Shown piece after piece: positions 8,276 through 17,784 of a stretch of DNA of 64,000 nucleotides. Every line of letters begins with the position of its first letter. Position 1 is the first letter of the stretch. The position numbers and the translations under genes are program-made. The DNA is from Chloroflexi bacterium HGW-Chloroflexi-4 (lineage in GTDB: Bacteria; Chloroflexota; Anaerolineae; Anaerolineales; Anaerolineaceae): NCBI GenBank assembly GCA_002840715.1, contig PHBW01000012.1:63868-127867 (forward strand), given 5' to 3'. The notes under the pieces were generated by a model that worked only from the letters and a program-made list of their open reading frames with translations, was not told where the DNA came from and did not search any database.

Positions 8276-8932
8276 CTAAAGGCAGTATTTGGCGGCTTCA
8301 ATCAGCCTTTTGATATCCCGCAGTCCAATAGTCCCCTTAAAATAATTACCCTGTTTATTAACCCGATTCATTGCCTCAAACAATTCATTACCATCCGCAG
8401 TATAAAGTTTCAGACAGGTATCATAGCCTGCTTCAATCAACATGCGGCCGGCAATCGGGCTGACCCACTGCACCCTGCAAAGAGACGCCAAGTTTGCCAG
8501 ATAATCTAACATTTCGCGATTAATTCCAATTTTATCAGCAAACAAATTTCGTGCCTCTAGCTCGCTGCACTTGGATAAGAGCTGATCAGATGTAGCAACC
8601 CCATCATCAAACAGCTTGGTGATCACTTCTTGCGGTACCCAATCAACAACTTTCAGATCAAAAGGTTTAGGGTGATAACCTTCAATTTCTCGTCGTAAAA
8701 GAACCAAGTATTGAAAATCAATTTCGGATTTCTTTGAAAAATCTTCAATTTTCTTCGGGTTCTTAATGGCTTTTTGCAGATCCAGCCAGGTCTGAAACCC
8801 TTGTGCTTTGAGATTTTCAAAAACAGTGTCGATTCCTTCCAGTAAAACCGATCGGCTTGGAACCAGGTCAGTCAACTTTATTCGGTCTCGCAAATCATCC
8901 AGACTGATCGTTTCAGGTTTTGAGAAATCCAT
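8276..8932 (-). CDS. DUF4332 helix-hairpin-helix-like protein
   Basis: The protein of 218 aa starts MDFSKPETIS behind a strong GGAGG (7-bp spacing). It is helical, and its last two thirds carry repeated helix-hairpin-helix-like units such as VATSDQLLSKC and RMLIEAGYDTCLKLYTADG. These resemble the DUF4332 family, which is related to DNA-binding HhH domains of topoisomerases and ligases. No catalytic motif is seen. It is the first gene of the tight leftward run continuing to the SDR. Confidence 0.7.
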   Translation of the reverse strand: MDFSKPETISLDDLRDRIKLTDLVPSRSVLLEGIDTVFENLKAQGFQTWLDLQKAIKNPKKIEDFSKKSEIDFQYLVLLRREIEGYHPKPFDLKVVDWVPQEVITKLFDDGVATSDQLLSKCSELEARNLFADKIGINREMLDYLANLASLCRVQWVSPIAGRMLIEAGYDTCLKLYTADGNELFEAMNRVNKQGNYFKGTIGLRDIKRLIEAAKYCL

Positions 8933-8962
8933 GGCAAGACCTCCAGAAATCAAATTTCACAC

Positions 8963-9805
8963 TTATTTTACAGGAATCAAAATAAAAATCGTTCGCTCTT
9001 TAAGCGTTGCGTCATAACGCCAACCGCAAACAAACATTTCTTTGTTTTCGACCAACCCCACTCGCGGAATCCACGTAGTATGAATATAAGCCAATGCCAG
9101 TGACATTTCCGATTCCAGCACTTCCATTTTCACAAAACGTCCTTTGTTGATGGTTTGGTCTACCAACAAAGCGCTTGAACGTATTAGTTTTTCTTTTTCA
9201 GCACCCACAAAACTATACCGTTTTCCAAACTGATGATTTAACCCATATTCTATTTCATAAAGGGTTGCAAGTTTTGGCAGGCTGCAGGCTGATAAAAAAT
9301 CACTTAAAACTTGCTTTTTTTGCGTCGCCACCTTTTGTTCATTTTTATCAAGCGCAATCATTAATCCTGTCAATGTCAATTCTTCCACTTCAATCACCAG
9401 CGGTATACTAAAGTGATCACTGTTGATAAATTTTAATTCATCCAGTGTTTTGGCCTGTAACAAGAATTGGAATGAAATGCCATTTTCTTTTCTGCATTGA
9501 CTTGGCGTTATTTGGAACATCTTGCGAAAAACCCGCGAAAAGGTTTCCTGGTCATTAAAAGCAAAATCAAGCGCAATATCAATGATCCGCTGCTCGTTCT
9601 GAATTAAGGCTTTGGCAGCTTCTGTCAACCGTCTGCGCATCAAATAATCATAGGGAGTATGGTGCACAATCTGATTGAACTTGCGCATGAAATGGAAAAG
9701 TGAATAGCCTGCTGCATCAGCAATCTGTGCAACAGTAATATCCTCTTTTAAATGACTTTCGATGAACTCGATCGCCTTAAAAATTACCTTGACTTGATCG
9801 ACCAT
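8963..9805 (-). CDS. AraC-family regulator with GyrI-like effector domain
   Basis: The 280-aa protein has an N-terminal AraC/XylS DNA-binding region (residues 1-105) with two helix-turn-helix units, DITVAQIADAAGYSLFHFMRKF-like and RIIDIALDFAFNDQETFSRVFRK-like. The remaining 170 residues look like a diverged GyrI/SOUL-type effector domain, the arrangement seen in Rob and other multidrug-responsive activators. Its ATG overlaps the stop of the upstream GyrI-like gene by one base (TGATG), so translation of the two is probably coupled. Confidence 0.85.
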   Translation of the reverse strand: MVDQVKVIFKAIEFIESHLKEDITVAQIADAAGYSLFHFMRKFNQIVHHTPYDYLMRRRLTEAAKALIQNEQRIIDIALDFAFNDQETFSRVFRKMFQITPSQCRKENGISFQFLLQAKTLDELKFINSDHFSIPLVIEVEELTLTGLMIALDKNEQKVATQKKQVLSDFLSACSLPKLATLYEIEYGLNHQFGKRYSFVGAEKEKLIRSSALLVDQTINKGRFVKMEVLESEMSLALAYIHTTWIPRVGLVENKEMFVCGWRYDATLKERTIFILIPVK

Positions 9806-10320
9806 CAGTCAGATTTCTTTTTTATGGGGATATAAACATCCAAAACCGATTCACTGATTCGATCCAGCCCTTTAAACCGCTCGTCATAATATTGAAAATT
9901 GTATGACCCAGCGCTTTGATAGTCCGATTCGTTTATCCAGGTTTCAAGGATTTTTTCCCAATCAGAGCTGATCTCTTCACCTTCAAAGGTGAAAATGGCA
10001 TATTGCTCAGCCGAGAGGTTCTTAACCAATAAGTGGGCTGGTAATTCGGTCACCCGTGCCCTTTCAATTTCCACCCCGACAAAAACTTCAAACAATCCTT
10101 TTGCCTGAGTTTCTTCAGAATGGATGTGCACTTCATACCAGGCTCTGGATTGGGCAAGGAACGAAAAAACGGTGTCTTTCTTTAAAAAAGAAAAAAGGCG
10201 TTTCCACAAAAGTCCAATTTGATTGTCTTCATCCCAGCCGGCATGGGTATCAAATGGATCCCCATAAAATGACATCCCCACAAGAGTGATTGGTTTGGAT
10301 TCAATTATTTTCGGCTTCAC
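9805..10320 (-). CDS. Stand-alone GyrI-like small-molecule-binding protein
   Basis: The 171-aa protein follows the GyrI/effector-binding plan: an N-terminal IIESKPITLVGMSFYGDP strand, a helix with LWKRLFSF, a central VGVEIE strand and a C-terminal DVYIPIKK strand. It has no DNA-binding domain. Such proteins bind drug-like small molecules or gyrase. Here the gene ends inside the start codon of the Rob-like regulator, which has its own effector domain, so this protein may buffer or present ligand to it. That role is inference. Confidence 0.8.
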   Translation of the reverse strand: MKPKIIESKPITLVGMSFYGDPFDTHAGWDEDNQIGLLWKRLFSFLKKDTVFSFLAQSRAWYEVHIHSEETQAKGLFEVFVGVEIERARVTELPAHLLVKNLSAEQYAIFTFEGEEISSDWEKILETWINESDYQSAGSYNFQYYDERFKGLDRISESVLDVYIPIKKKSD

Positions 10321-10356
10321 ATTTTTCTCACTGGTTTGGATTTTTTAAATATCATA

Positions 10357-10387
10357 CTCCCCCTTGGCAATAAACACAAAAGGGGAG
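10357..10387. terminator. Hairpin downstream of the trmO gene
   Basis: CTCCCCCTT (10357-10365) pairs with AAGGGGAG (10380-10387). It lies just after the leftward trmO-like gene. No T-run follows on the minus strand, so function is uncertain. Confidence 0.35.
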
Positions 10388-10397
10388 CATGAAAGGA

Positions 10398-10904
10398 CTA
10401 ACAACCAAAATTTGTTTGATGAGAGGCAAAATATGCCCCCGCCTCTTCCATCCACAAAGGCCAGTCAGACAGCCACCCCGCCACTCGCACATCGCGAACA
10501 CGATCAGAGGTCGGCATGTAGGGTTTCAGATCAACCACCGGCGTGCCATCAAATGCGTCAATCCACGGCAGTGTGATGATGCCCTGGGCGTGATCAACCG
10601 CCAAAATGGGCATGGTGGTGATGCCAACCGGGTTGGGACGATACTCGCTGCGGCAGGCAAACACACCTGCGGTCACCCCTGGCGCATAGGGCAGTTCTGT
10701 CGAGAGCAAGCTTCGGTCTTGAACGTTGTCATGTTTGTTAGCCCACCATACGATCATCACATGGCTGAATGCTTCCAATTGAGTTAACGCTTCTCTATAT
10801 TCAGGGAAAACCTCAACACAGTAACTCCCCTGTTCGTCAGAAGCCCTCACTACCCCAATCGGATTGATGACAATGGGTTTAATTTCTGATTCATTTTGAA
10901 CCAT
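10398..10904 (-). CDS. trmO: TrmO/TsaA-type tRNA m6t6A37 methyltransferase
   Basis: A 168-aa protein starting MVQNESEIK behind GGAGG with 8-bp spacing. It has the TrmO core: PIGVV near the N-terminus, the acidic FSHVMIVWW segment and VFACRSEYRPNPVGIT, the SAM-binding RxPxRPNPIG-like signature. TrmO methylates t6A37 in tRNA(Thr) to m6t6A using SAM. Like many short homologues it lacks the C-terminal extension of E. coli TrmO, so some members of this subgroup may act on other substrates. Confidence 0.75.
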   Translation of the reverse strand: MVQNESEIKPIVINPIGVVRASDEQGSYCVEVFPEYREALTQLEAFSHVMIVWWANKHDNVQDRSLLSTELPYAPGVTAGVFACRSEYRPNPVGITTMPILAVDHAQGIITLPWIDAFDGTPVVDLKPYMPTSDRVRDVRVAGWLSDWPLWMEEAGAYFASHQTNFGC

Positions 10905-11026
10905 TTGGATTGCCTCCATTTATTATTTTTGCCGGCAATCAAAGCATACCAAATTGACCCTGCGTTATCTTGATAAAAATTGCTATTAAATCCGACAATG
11001 GCAATAGGTTTGACGAATCTTGCGCT

Positions 11027-11458
11027 TTATATCAATTTCTTCCACATAAAAATCCGCTGATGCCCAACAGGAAGATCATCCAGCACGCCAAAAACGGTAT
11101 AGCCGAGTCTTTCGTAGAACGGCCTGGCTTGAAAACTCATTGTATCCAGATGCACGGCCTGGCAGCCTTTTTTGAGTGCTTCTTCTTCTGCCCTCTTGAT
11201 CAACCGTTCACCATATCCCTGTCGGCGCAGGCGGTCGTCAATCCATAAAATATTGATGGATAGCCACCCCCAATATATATCTCCCAACAATCCTCCCGCG
11301 ATGGAGCCATCATCACGGCGCAGAAACAGATTGAGCGGCTGGAAGCTGTCATCTTCAGCAAATAGTAAGTTATACCGGCGCAATCCCTGCCGCACAAAAC
11401 TGGTATCGGCTTCAGATGCCTCTGGTTCATTGGTCAATAATATAGATGAATTTAGCAT
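11027..11458 (-). CDS. GNAT-family N-acetyltransferase
   Basis: A protein of 143 aa starting MLNSSILL behind GGGAG with 5-bp spacing. Strand 4 and the acetyl-CoA loop read IDDRLRRQGYGERLIKRAE, and the C-terminal AVHLDTMSFQARPFYERLGYTVFG is the usual GNAT motif B. The acceptor is unknown. It stands alone between trmO and the chemoreceptor gene. Confidence 0.88.
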   Translation of the reverse strand: MLNSSILLTNEPEASEADTSFVRQGLRRYNLLFAEDDSFQPLNLFLRRDDGSIAGGLLGDIYWGWLSINILWIDDRLRRQGYGERLIKRAEEEALKKGCQAVHLDTMSFQARPFYERLGYTVFGVLDDLPVGHQRIFMWKKLI

Positions 11459-11583
11459 GCTCACTCCCTGGTAGGTTGTAGTAATCGGCAAAAGTCAGAT
11501 TGAGTTCAGTAGATTTATTACGTGCCAGATTACTACCAATTATATTAGCACAAATGTTTTACGGCATCCAAAAAACCAACTTA

Positions 11584-11616
11584 AAACCCTTGGAATATCA
11601 CAAATCCCAAGGGTTT
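11584..11616 (-). terminator. Terminator of the chemoreceptor gene
   Basis: AAACCCTTGG (11584-11593) and CCAAGGGTTT (11607-11616) form a perfect 10-bp stem 20 bp after the chemoreceptor stop. A short T-run (GGGTTTTAA) follows on the minus strand. Confidence 0.75.
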
Positions 11617-11635
11617 CTAATGAATAAAAGTAATA

Positions 11636-14038
11636 CTAACCTTCCTGGTTTTCTTCCTCCACCGATTTGATCAAATTCTTAAGGCTGGTATCCACCTGCT
11701 GGTGGGTTAAAAAGAGTTTTTCTAACAATAACTGCGATTCGGATGAATCTTGAGCGGATAAAGATTCAATAAGCAACCTTAGATTCTCATGGAACTGTTT
11801 ATGATCCACTTTCAAAGCGTGGAAGTTTTGATCCTGTCCAAAATCTCTGCCGCCAACGCCGTAATACCAGCGGCCCAATGAACAATTGCGGTGGTTTGGC
11901 AGATCGCTTAATTTTATTTTCGCTCCGCCTTTTTGCATCTCTTCTGCGCTGTTCACAAAATGACAATGCTCAAAAATGAAACTGTTTATCTCGGCAATTT
12001 TATCTGCGCCGGTCTTTTCGGTCAGCTTAAAGGTTTTTACGATATCCTGAAGTTTTTGAGCCATCACCGCCAGCGACGCTGCGGAGGCTGTGACTTCATC
12101 CACCTGAGTGCTCATCTCTTCTGCACTGGCGCTCACTTCTTCAATGGCAGCACTGTTTTCTTCACTTACGCTGGCAATGCTTTCGATTGCCACTGAAACC
12201 TCACTTGAATTGGCTGCCATTTGTTCTGTTGAGGCCGTGTTTTCTTCTACAATCGCAGAAACTGATTCCACTGCAGAAACCAATTCTTCTGAAGCCTGTT
12301 TCATCCTATGGCTGGCGTCACCAGCCAGGTCAGCCTGTTTTTGAACCGCTTCTGAAGCCGCCAAAATATCACTTAAAGCAGTACCCGACTGATTGGCACT
12401 CAGAACGCCTTTCTCAACTTCCTTCGAGCCTTCTTCCATGGCTTTGACTGCTTCTGCCACTGAAGCAAGAATGCCGTTGATCAACCCGCCGATCTCTTTA
12501 GTTGCGAGCGATGAACGTTCAGCCAACCTTCTTACTTCATCCGCCACCACCGCAAAACCCTTGCCATGTTCGCCAGCCCTGGCTGCTTCAATGGCCGCGT
12601 TTAATGCCAATAAATTGGTTTGAGAAGCGATGTCTTCAATGGCATCAACGATCTTGCCAATTTCCTCAGACCGCAAACCCATTTCATGCACTTTTTGAGC
12701 AGAAACCCCAACCTTTGTTTTAATTCCTTGCATTTCGTTCAGGGTTTGCTCAACAGTCATTTTTCCTTTTCGTGCCGCTTCAGCAGCCATTGCTGAATCA
12801 TTGCTGACTGCAACGGCGTTACCAGCAACTTGTTGAATTGCTTCATTAATTTTATTGGTGGCATTCGAAACTTTTGCAACCGAGAAACTTTGTTCTTGTG
12901 CACCTTTGGCTACTCCGTCGATGGCAAAAGTCATCTGTTCGACCGCAGTGGTCGTTTTTGAAACTGCTGAAGCTTGTTCTGTGGTTCCTTTTGCAACCTG
13001 CTGAACGGTAACGGCTATCTGATTTGTAGCCAGGCCAGCTTGATTGGCTGCATATGCAAGTTGATCAGATGCTTCACTAAGATTTGTAGCGCTCTCGGAC
13101 ACCTGCCCCACAGTCTCGCGTAAACTGTATATCATTTTTGCAAATGCATTGCCAAGTTCATCTTTGTCGTTTATTACCGTTATCGAAGCAGAAAGGTCAT
13201 TGGCAGCAATGGTGTTGGCTGCATCACCTATACAATGTAAATATTCAACCAAGTTGTCCATCGATTTTGAAATGACTCCGATTTCATCATTTCGAATAAT
13301 TAATTTTTCCAAAGTTTTACCATCTAGTCTTCGGACTAAATCGCCCTGCGAAACTGCGGTTGTAATCTTCGTTAATTGAGACAACGGGTTTGTAATCGAG
13401 CTACTGATAATCAAACCAATAGAAATCGCCAAAATAAAACATACACCTGCAAAAACGAAAGAAATAACGATTGCCTTTTGATTTTCAGCCGCCGACATAA
13501 GGTTTGCCTTTTCAGCATTTTGCTTGATGAGAGAATTAATGGCGCTGATTGAAGCATTAGCCGCCTTTTGGGCGACACTCGCGCGGCCAGTCCCTCTCAT
13601 ACTGGCTTCAATTTCCTTTACTTTGCTTTGCTTGCTCCAATCCACAATCTCGTTGATTGCACTTTCATATTCACCCCAGGCTGAATTAAACTCATTCACT
13701 TTTTTGAGTATATCCTCGGGTGGATTGCTATTGATATACTCATCAATTTTCGCGTTGATGTCAATTTCAAGTTCGGCAATCTCAGAAATGCTCCCACCTC
13801 TTTCAGATGGAGTCAAAATCAGTTTGTAGATATCACCCTTAATTCGATAAAGGTCTTCACTGATGGTCGTAAGTGAACTGATTGGCAGTAGATTATCATA
13901 GAATAGAGAGTTCAGCGCAGTATCACTGGCGCGCAAACTAAAGAAATTGATCACTGAGACTGCCAGGGTGATCAAGGCAACAAATATAAACCCGCCTATT
14001 AACTTCACACCAGTTTTGAGATTATTGAGTGCCTTCAT
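11636..14038 (-). CDS. Methyl-accepting chemotaxis protein with CZB zinc domain
   Basis: An 800-aa transmembrane receptor. TM1 is near residues 12-35, then a helical extracytoplasmic four-helix-bundle-type sensor, TM2 near 190-215, a HAMP region and the long methyl-accepting coiled coil. The coiled coil contains the hairpin tip [20 protein letters not shown] that contacts CheA/CheW. The C-terminal 130 residues form a CZB domain: a first His (HFVNS), then [10 protein letters not shown] and a later HxxxH pair, the His/Cys zinc site that tunes signalling with zinc or hypochlorite. The chosen ATG has GGAGG 9 bp upstream; a longer ORF upstream lacks one. No che genes are in the window. Confidence 0.92.
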   Translation of the reverse strand: MKALNNLKTGVKLIGGFIFVALITLAVSVINFFSLRASDTALNSLFYDNLLPISSLTTISEDLYRIKGDIYKLILTPSERGGSISEIAELEIDINAKIDEYINSNPPEDILKKVNEFNSAWGEYESAINEIVDWSKQSKVKEIEASMRGTGRASVAQKAANASISAINSLIKQNAEKANLMSAAENQKAIVISFVFAGVCFILAISIGLIISSSITNPLSQLTKITTAVSQGDLVRRLDGKTLEKLIIRNDEIGVISKSMDNLVEYLHCIGDAANTIAANDLSASITVINDKDELGNAFAKMIYSLRETVGQVSESATNLSEASDQLAYAANQAGLATNQIAVTVQQVAKGTTEQASAVSKTTTAVEQMTFAIDGVAKGAQEQSFSVAKVSNATNKINEAIQQVAGNAVAVSNDSAMAAEAARKGKMTVEQTLNEMQGIKTKVGVSAQKVHEMGLRSEEIGKIVDAIEDIASQTNLLALNAAIEAARAGEHGKGFAVVADEVRRLAERSSLATKEIGGLINGILASVAEAVKAMEEGSKEVEKGVLSANQSGTALSDILAASEAVQKQADLAGDASHRMKQASEELVSAVESVSAIVEENTASTEQMAANSSEVSVAIESIASVSEENSAAIEEVSASAEEMSTQVDEVTASAASLAVMAQKLQDIVKTFKLTEKTGADKIAEINSFIFEHCHFVNSAEEMQKGGAKIKLSDLPNHRNCSLGRWYYGVGGRDFGQDQNFHALKVDHKQFHENLRLLIESLSAQDSSESQLLLEKLFLTHQQVDTSLKNLIKSVEEENQEG

Positions 14039-14515
14039 ATGCTTTACATCCTCCGGAAAATCTGCAATTAATAAACCTCTGATTCGTCTTTTTAGAAAAT
14101 TATTGCTGCTATTAACACGCAATTTCAGAACTGCCATCCTCTTCAATTCAGGAAAGCTGGAAAAAATGACAACAATTAATCTTTTGGTTTTCGAGCTAAA
14201 AAACAAAATGCTGGAAAGAATCCAACACCATTTTTACAATTATTAGAAATTACCTCTAATCAACTCGATACCATTAATTTATACCTTTACATTCCAATTG
14301 TGCAAGTAAAAACTACATTAATACTAAAAATGTAACATAACTTTCATTTTTTTAATATACCCAACATTTTCCATTCAACAAAGCACCTCCGCAAAGATAA
14401 TGCGAAGGTGCATTTATTGATCATTTTTAATTGTAAATCCTGGATGTCTGGATAAGGAAATTGGGTAAAGAAATTACCCTTTTCCATTTACAAAAACCAT
14501 CCAAATTCTTTGATT
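14039..14515. other. AT-rich intergenic region upstream of the chemoreceptor gene
   Basis: About 480 bp without a convincing gene. It should hold the chemoreceptor promoter on the minus strand. The one clear structure is the hairpin at 14383-14411. Confidence 0.5.
14383..14411. terminator. Hairpin downstream of the Lys-rich microgene
   Basis: GCACCTCCGCA (14383-14393) pairs with TGCGAAGGTGC (14401-14411), 10 of 11 positions, with a 7-nt loop. It probably ends the leftward microgene transcript, although a T-run is weak on that strand. Confidence 0.5.
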
Positions 14516-14629
14516 CTATATTTTCTTGGTTGGAAGCTTGCTTTTCTTAATTTCTTGCTCTTTTTGCAGATGCTCTTTCTTCTGCTTGTCTGCTTTGTTT
14601 TTATCTTTCTTGCCGCCTTTATCTCCCAT
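14516..14629 (-). CDS. 37-aa lysine-rich small protein
   Basis: A complete small ORF: it starts MGDKGGKKDKNKADKQ, ends KLPTKKI and has a TAG stop. It is very basic, with about 16 lysines of 37 residues, and is probably helical in the middle (QKKEHLQKEQEIKK). A textbook AAGGAG lies 7 bp before the ATG, and a hairpin follows. I do not recognise the family. Similar Gly-Asp-Lys/Lys-rich microproteins occur in many bacteria without assigned function. Nucleic-acid or membrane-surface binding would suit the charge, but that is speculation. Confidence 0.7.
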   Translation of the reverse strand: MGDKGGKKDKNKADKQKKEHLQKEQEIKKSKLPTKKI

Positions 14630-14672
14630 TGAATTTCTCCTTTTTAGTGTATGGATCAATCACGATGAGTGA

Positions 14673-14689
14673 GGTGGCCTTTTGCCACC
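14673..14689. other. Short perfect hairpin upstream of the Lys-rich microgene
   Basis: GGTGGC (14673-14678), CTTTT loop, GCCACC (14684-14689). It lies between the diguanylate cyclase stop and the microgene start on the minus strand. It lacks a T-run, so it could be a processing, stability or weak terminator element. The rest of 14630-14902 shows nothing recognisable. Confidence 0.4.
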
Positions 14690-14902
14690 CTGCATTAATA
14701 AGTATAGTCTTTTTTCTTGGTAATGCACTTTGGTTTCAAGAATTTTTCTTGAATAAACTAAACAATATCCCAGCCCAAAGCGACAAAGGATTTTATAAAC
14801 TTAATTTACTTTCAAATAAACCAACAATTAAAGTAATCTACTTTTAGTGAATATAGAGAGTGGGTTCTTAAAAAGATGATCTCTACCTTTCACCCATATA
14901 AA

Positions 14903-16126
14903 TTAAGAATTTTTACGGACAACCAAATCCATTCCAACGACACGGTCGCGGCCTTGCTCTTTTGCTTGATATAACGCTTGGTCTGCAGATTTTAAGACCA
15001 ATTCTCCAGTAGACCCATTCTTTGGAAATGACGAAACTCCAATTGAAATAGTAACGCCGCTTTGTTGTTTACTTAAATAGGAAAAATGCATTTTTCTAAC
15101 ATTCTCGCAAATCGCATCAGCACGAACCATGGTGACCTTTTGTGAAGCCCCTGGCATTACAAGTACAAATTCGTCTCCCCCAAAACGGCTTGCGATATCA
15201 GCGTCTCTAACATATGAACTAAGGATTTTTGAAAATTCCTTAAGTAGGATATCACCTGCACCGTGCCCCATAGTGTCATTGTAGTGTTTGAAATGGTCGA
15301 TATCAATGACCATTATTCCAACTGGTATTTTTTGACGTTTCGCTCGAAGAATCTCGCGCTCAAGAGTTTCATCCATGTATCGCCGATTAAATAAATTGGT
15401 TACATGATCACGAATTGCCAATTCCCTCATTTTGGACTCACTTTGAACCAACAAATTGGTTTGGTAGTCAATTTCATCCAAGTCTTGCCTGCTGATGATA
15501 TTAGCCAGGATACTGAGAATTGAAGTTAAGAAAATGAAAATCAAAAAACTTACCCAATTGATGGTTGCTGACACTGGCGTGAATGTGGGAATCAACAACA
15601 AAACACCAATTTGCACGAAAGCAATAATAATCGTAATTGCAGGACGGACAAGTATGCTGGACAATAATACAGGGATTAATACATAAGTAAGTGGAACAAA
15701 ATCACCCATAAGCACTTCAGTGTCCAAAACCAACGACCCCCATGGACCAAGTAAGGCACAAATAAGCAGCATCGATACAGCTATGGAATAATGGCCAACA
15801 TGATTAATTCGATAAGCGATGGAAAAAAATACAACCATAACAAGAATCAAAAATGTATATTGACTTCGTCTTGAGCTACCCGGGTCATTTGTAACATAAA
15901 CAACCACAAGAACGAGGATTGCAAAAATAAGTACCGCCAAAAGAATCAACGCCAACAGTTTGGAACGTCGGCGTTCCGCCCCAAGTAAATTCTTATGAGA
16001 AGCTGAAGGATTAATTAAACTTGAATAAAACCTTTTAAAATTCCACCCTTTTGTGGTTTTCTCTTTTAACTCTTGGCTTTCTAAAGAAACATCACCCAAA
16101 ACTTTTATGGATTTTAACTCAGTCAT
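14903..16126 (-). CDS. Membrane-bound GGDEF diguanylate cyclase
   Basis: A 407-aa protein starting MTELKS behind AAGGAG. About six transmembrane helices lie between residues 57 and 212, followed by a coiled linker and a GGDEF domain. The active site GGDEF (316-320) is intact. The inhibitory I-site RDAD (307-310) lies five residues before it, so product inhibition is expected. Upstream DHVTNLFNRRYMDE and IDIDHFKHYNDTMGH are the usual metal/GTP motifs. It makes c-di-GMP at the membrane in response to an unknown signal. A PilZ protein at 57.5 kb is a possible effector. Confidence 0.93.
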   Translation of the reverse strand: MTELKSIKVLGDVSLESQELKEKTTKGWNFKRFYSSLINPSASHKNLLGAERRRSKLLALILLAVLIFAILVLVVVYVTNDPGSSRRSQYTFLILVMVVFFSIAYRINHVGHYSIAVSMLLICALLGPWGSLVLDTEVLMGDFVPLTYVLIPVLLSSILVRPAITIIIAFVQIGVLLLIPTFTPVSATINWVSFLIFIFLTSILSILANIISRQDLDEIDYQTNLLVQSESKMRELAIRDHVTNLFNRRYMDETLEREILRAKRQKIPVGIMVIDIDHFKHYNDTMGHGAGDILLKEFSKILSSYVRDADIASRFGGDEFVLVMPGASQKVTMVRADAICENVRKMHFSYLSKQQSGVTISIGVSSFPKNGSTGELVLKSADQALYQAKEQGRDRVVGMDLVVRKNS

Positions 16127-16307
16127 TTTCTCCTTTTTGAATAACAGCCATTTATAGGGTAACAGATCAAATATGGCAAAAACCCTAAAAATAAATGAAA
16201 AAATACACAAGAATTTAATAACAATAATTAAGCGAAGCTTCCAAATATTATCTGATATATAAGATAATATTTGCGCTTTTTAGTAAAATCGACTGTATAA
16301 TCTGAAC

Positions 16308-16973
16308 ATGAATAAAATAGTTGTTCGTATCATTCTGGCGGTTATATTGGTCATTCTGGCCTGGGTGGCATTTACTGCGCTCAATAACAGTATTTCAAAC
16401 GCACTCAATCCCTTAAAACAAGCCAATCTATCACTCAGCACCCAGATCGCGGATCTTTTGCACCCCACCCCCACTATTCTGCCGGACCCCATCACCATCA
16501 TCCACGAAGTGCGTGGCTTGGCACGCCTTGAGACGATTCAATATTCTGTCGAGAAGATCATCACAGCCGAAATTGGCGGCGGCACCTTCGAATTTCTCAA
16601 CAAAGATCGTTTACTGTTGGTGGCTCACGGCACAGTCATCGCTGGTGTCGATCTTGAAAAGCTTACCCCCGACGACCTTTGGTTGACCAACAGCGTCTTG
16701 AATGTGCGCCTGCCTGCTGCTGAAATTTTCATTGCCACACTCGACAATGAAAAATCGTATATTTTTGAACGCGAAACGAGTATATTGCGTCAATCAGATC
16801 CAAACCTTGAAACCCTTGCCAGAAAATCGGCTGAACAGGAAATCAGAAAATCCGCCGTCGAAGACGGTATCCTCGAGCTTGCCCAACAAAATGCAGAAAG
16901 CTATCTCTCGCGCCTCTTTCTGGCTTTGGGATATGAAGATGTCATTTTTATGGAACCGGCACTGTCAGAGTAA
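16308..16973 (+). CDS. DUF4230 membrane-anchored protein
   Basis: A 221-aa protein with one N-terminal transmembrane helix (residues 6-28) followed by an extracytoplasmic domain. Features such as VRGLARLETIQYSVEKII, LLVAHGTVIAGVDLEKL and the C-terminal helical AVEDGILELAQQNAESYLSRLF fit the DUF4230 family, whose function is unknown. It appears monocistronic with its own terminator. Confidence 0.8.
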   Translation: MNKIVVRIILAVILVILAWVAFTALNNSISNALNPLKQANLSLSTQIADLLHPTPTILPDPITIIHEVRGLARLETIQYSVEKIITAEIGGGTFEFLNKDRLLLVAHGTVIAGVDLEKLTPDDLWLTNSVLNVRLPAAEIFIATLDNEKSYIFERETSILRQSDPNLETLARKSAEQEIRKSAVEDGILELAQQNAESYLSRLFLALGYEDVIFMEPALSE

Positions 16974-16998
16974 TACATTTCTTTTTTAATAATATATA

Positions 16999-17027
16999 AG
17001 GGCAGAAGAATAATTCTGCCCTTTTTT
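16999..17027 (+). terminator. Terminator of the DUF4230 gene
   Basis: AGGGCAGAA (16999-17007) and TTCTGCCCT (17014-17022) form a 9-bp stem followed by TTTTTT, 25 bp after the stop codon. Confidence 0.88.
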
Positions 17028-17042
17028 AATCGACAAAAAAAG

Positions 17043-17714
17043 TTAGATTCCTAAAACCAGACGAATCAACGGCAAGTTAACCACAAAATCATAAATTCCA
17101 ATCCCGATCAACAGAAGTCCACCGATCACATTGATCAATCTTGAATGCATGGCCAGCCAGCGTGTAATTGTTCTCTGCAGCGCGCCTGAGATCAATGATA
17201 ATAGCAGTAAGGGTAATCCAAAGCCAATGCCAAACCACAAAAATGTGCCCAGCCGGCTCAAAACTTCAGCGCTGGTAAGCGAAATGGCAAATATACCCAC
17301 CACCAGCGGACCCGAACATGGAAGTGCAATGGGGCCGTACAACAAACCATACACGAAAGCATTGAAAAACGGATTGCGCAGCGCCGGAATTTTAATTTGA
17401 GGCAGCGCCTTGAATGGATTCTTATCCGCCAGCAGTAGAATGCCAAGCGTGATCAACAACAAATCTGCAATGGGGATAATGATTGATAATGCCCGTCCAA
17501 CCGAAACAGACAACAGAGCTATCACCAGCCCTAGAAAGAGCATCATAGTTAACACACCGGCCAGCACAAAGAATCCCAAGAAATAACGCCCTTTACGTTT
17601 TTCACCGGTTGCGGCGCCACTTAAATAAGCAAGATACCCCGGGTAAAGCGGAATAATGCAAGGGCTGGCGCTGGCAAGTAAACCTAAACTGATTGATGTA
17701 ATAATAGCTTCCAT
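17043..17714 (-). CDS. CcdA/DsbD-type transmembrane electron transporter
   Basis: The 223-aa, six-helix protein belongs to the cytochrome c biogenesis CcdA family. The two redox Cys lie in ASPCIIPLYPGYLAYL (TM1) and ALPCSGPLVVGI (TM4), each next to the conserved prolines. These proteins pass electrons from cytoplasmic thioredoxin across the membrane to extracytoplasmic thioredoxin-like partners. It follows the Met-rich redoxin gene on the same strand. Both are divergent from the MsrPQ operon, so its likely client is the redoxin. Confidence 0.9.
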   Translation of the reverse strand: MEAIITSISLGLLASASPCIIPLYPGYLAYLSGAATGEKRKGRYFLGFFVLAGVLTMMLFLGLVIALLSVSVGRALSIIIPIADLLLITLGILLLADKNPFKALPQIKIPALRNPFFNAFVYGLLYGPIALPCSGPLVVGIFAISLTSAEVLSRLGTFLWFGIGFGLPLLLLSLISGALQRTITRWLAMHSRLINVIGGLLLIGIGIYDFVVNLPLIRLVLGI

Positions 17715-17733
17715 CGGGAACCTTTCGAAAATT

Positions 17734-17768
17734 CTGGCTGGAAATCGTGGTTCGAGAATTCCAGCCAG
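17734..17768. other. Hairpin between redoxin and ccdA-like genes
   Basis: CTGGCTGGAA (17734-17743) and TTCCAGCCAG (17759-17768) form a perfect 10-bp stem in the 70-bp gap. There is no T-run, so it may be a partial terminator or mRNA-processing site that lowers ccdA expression relative to the redoxin. Confidence 0.5.
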
Positions 17769-17784
17769 GTTCTAACTACGAACT

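Noticed and set aside
11636-14206. Longer start for the chemoreceptor
   Set aside because: The first 56 codons lack an RBS and encode no plausible signal; the ATG at 14038 has GGAGG and leads straight into TM1.
14629-14847. 72-codon rightward ORF
   Set aside because: It has no RBS, is antisense to the promoter region of the Lys-rich gene and shows no protein-like pattern.
17734-17768. tRNA-like fold suggested by a TTCGAGAATTCC stretch
   Set aside because: Only a simple hairpin is present; no acceptor stem, D-arm or anticodon arm can be formed.
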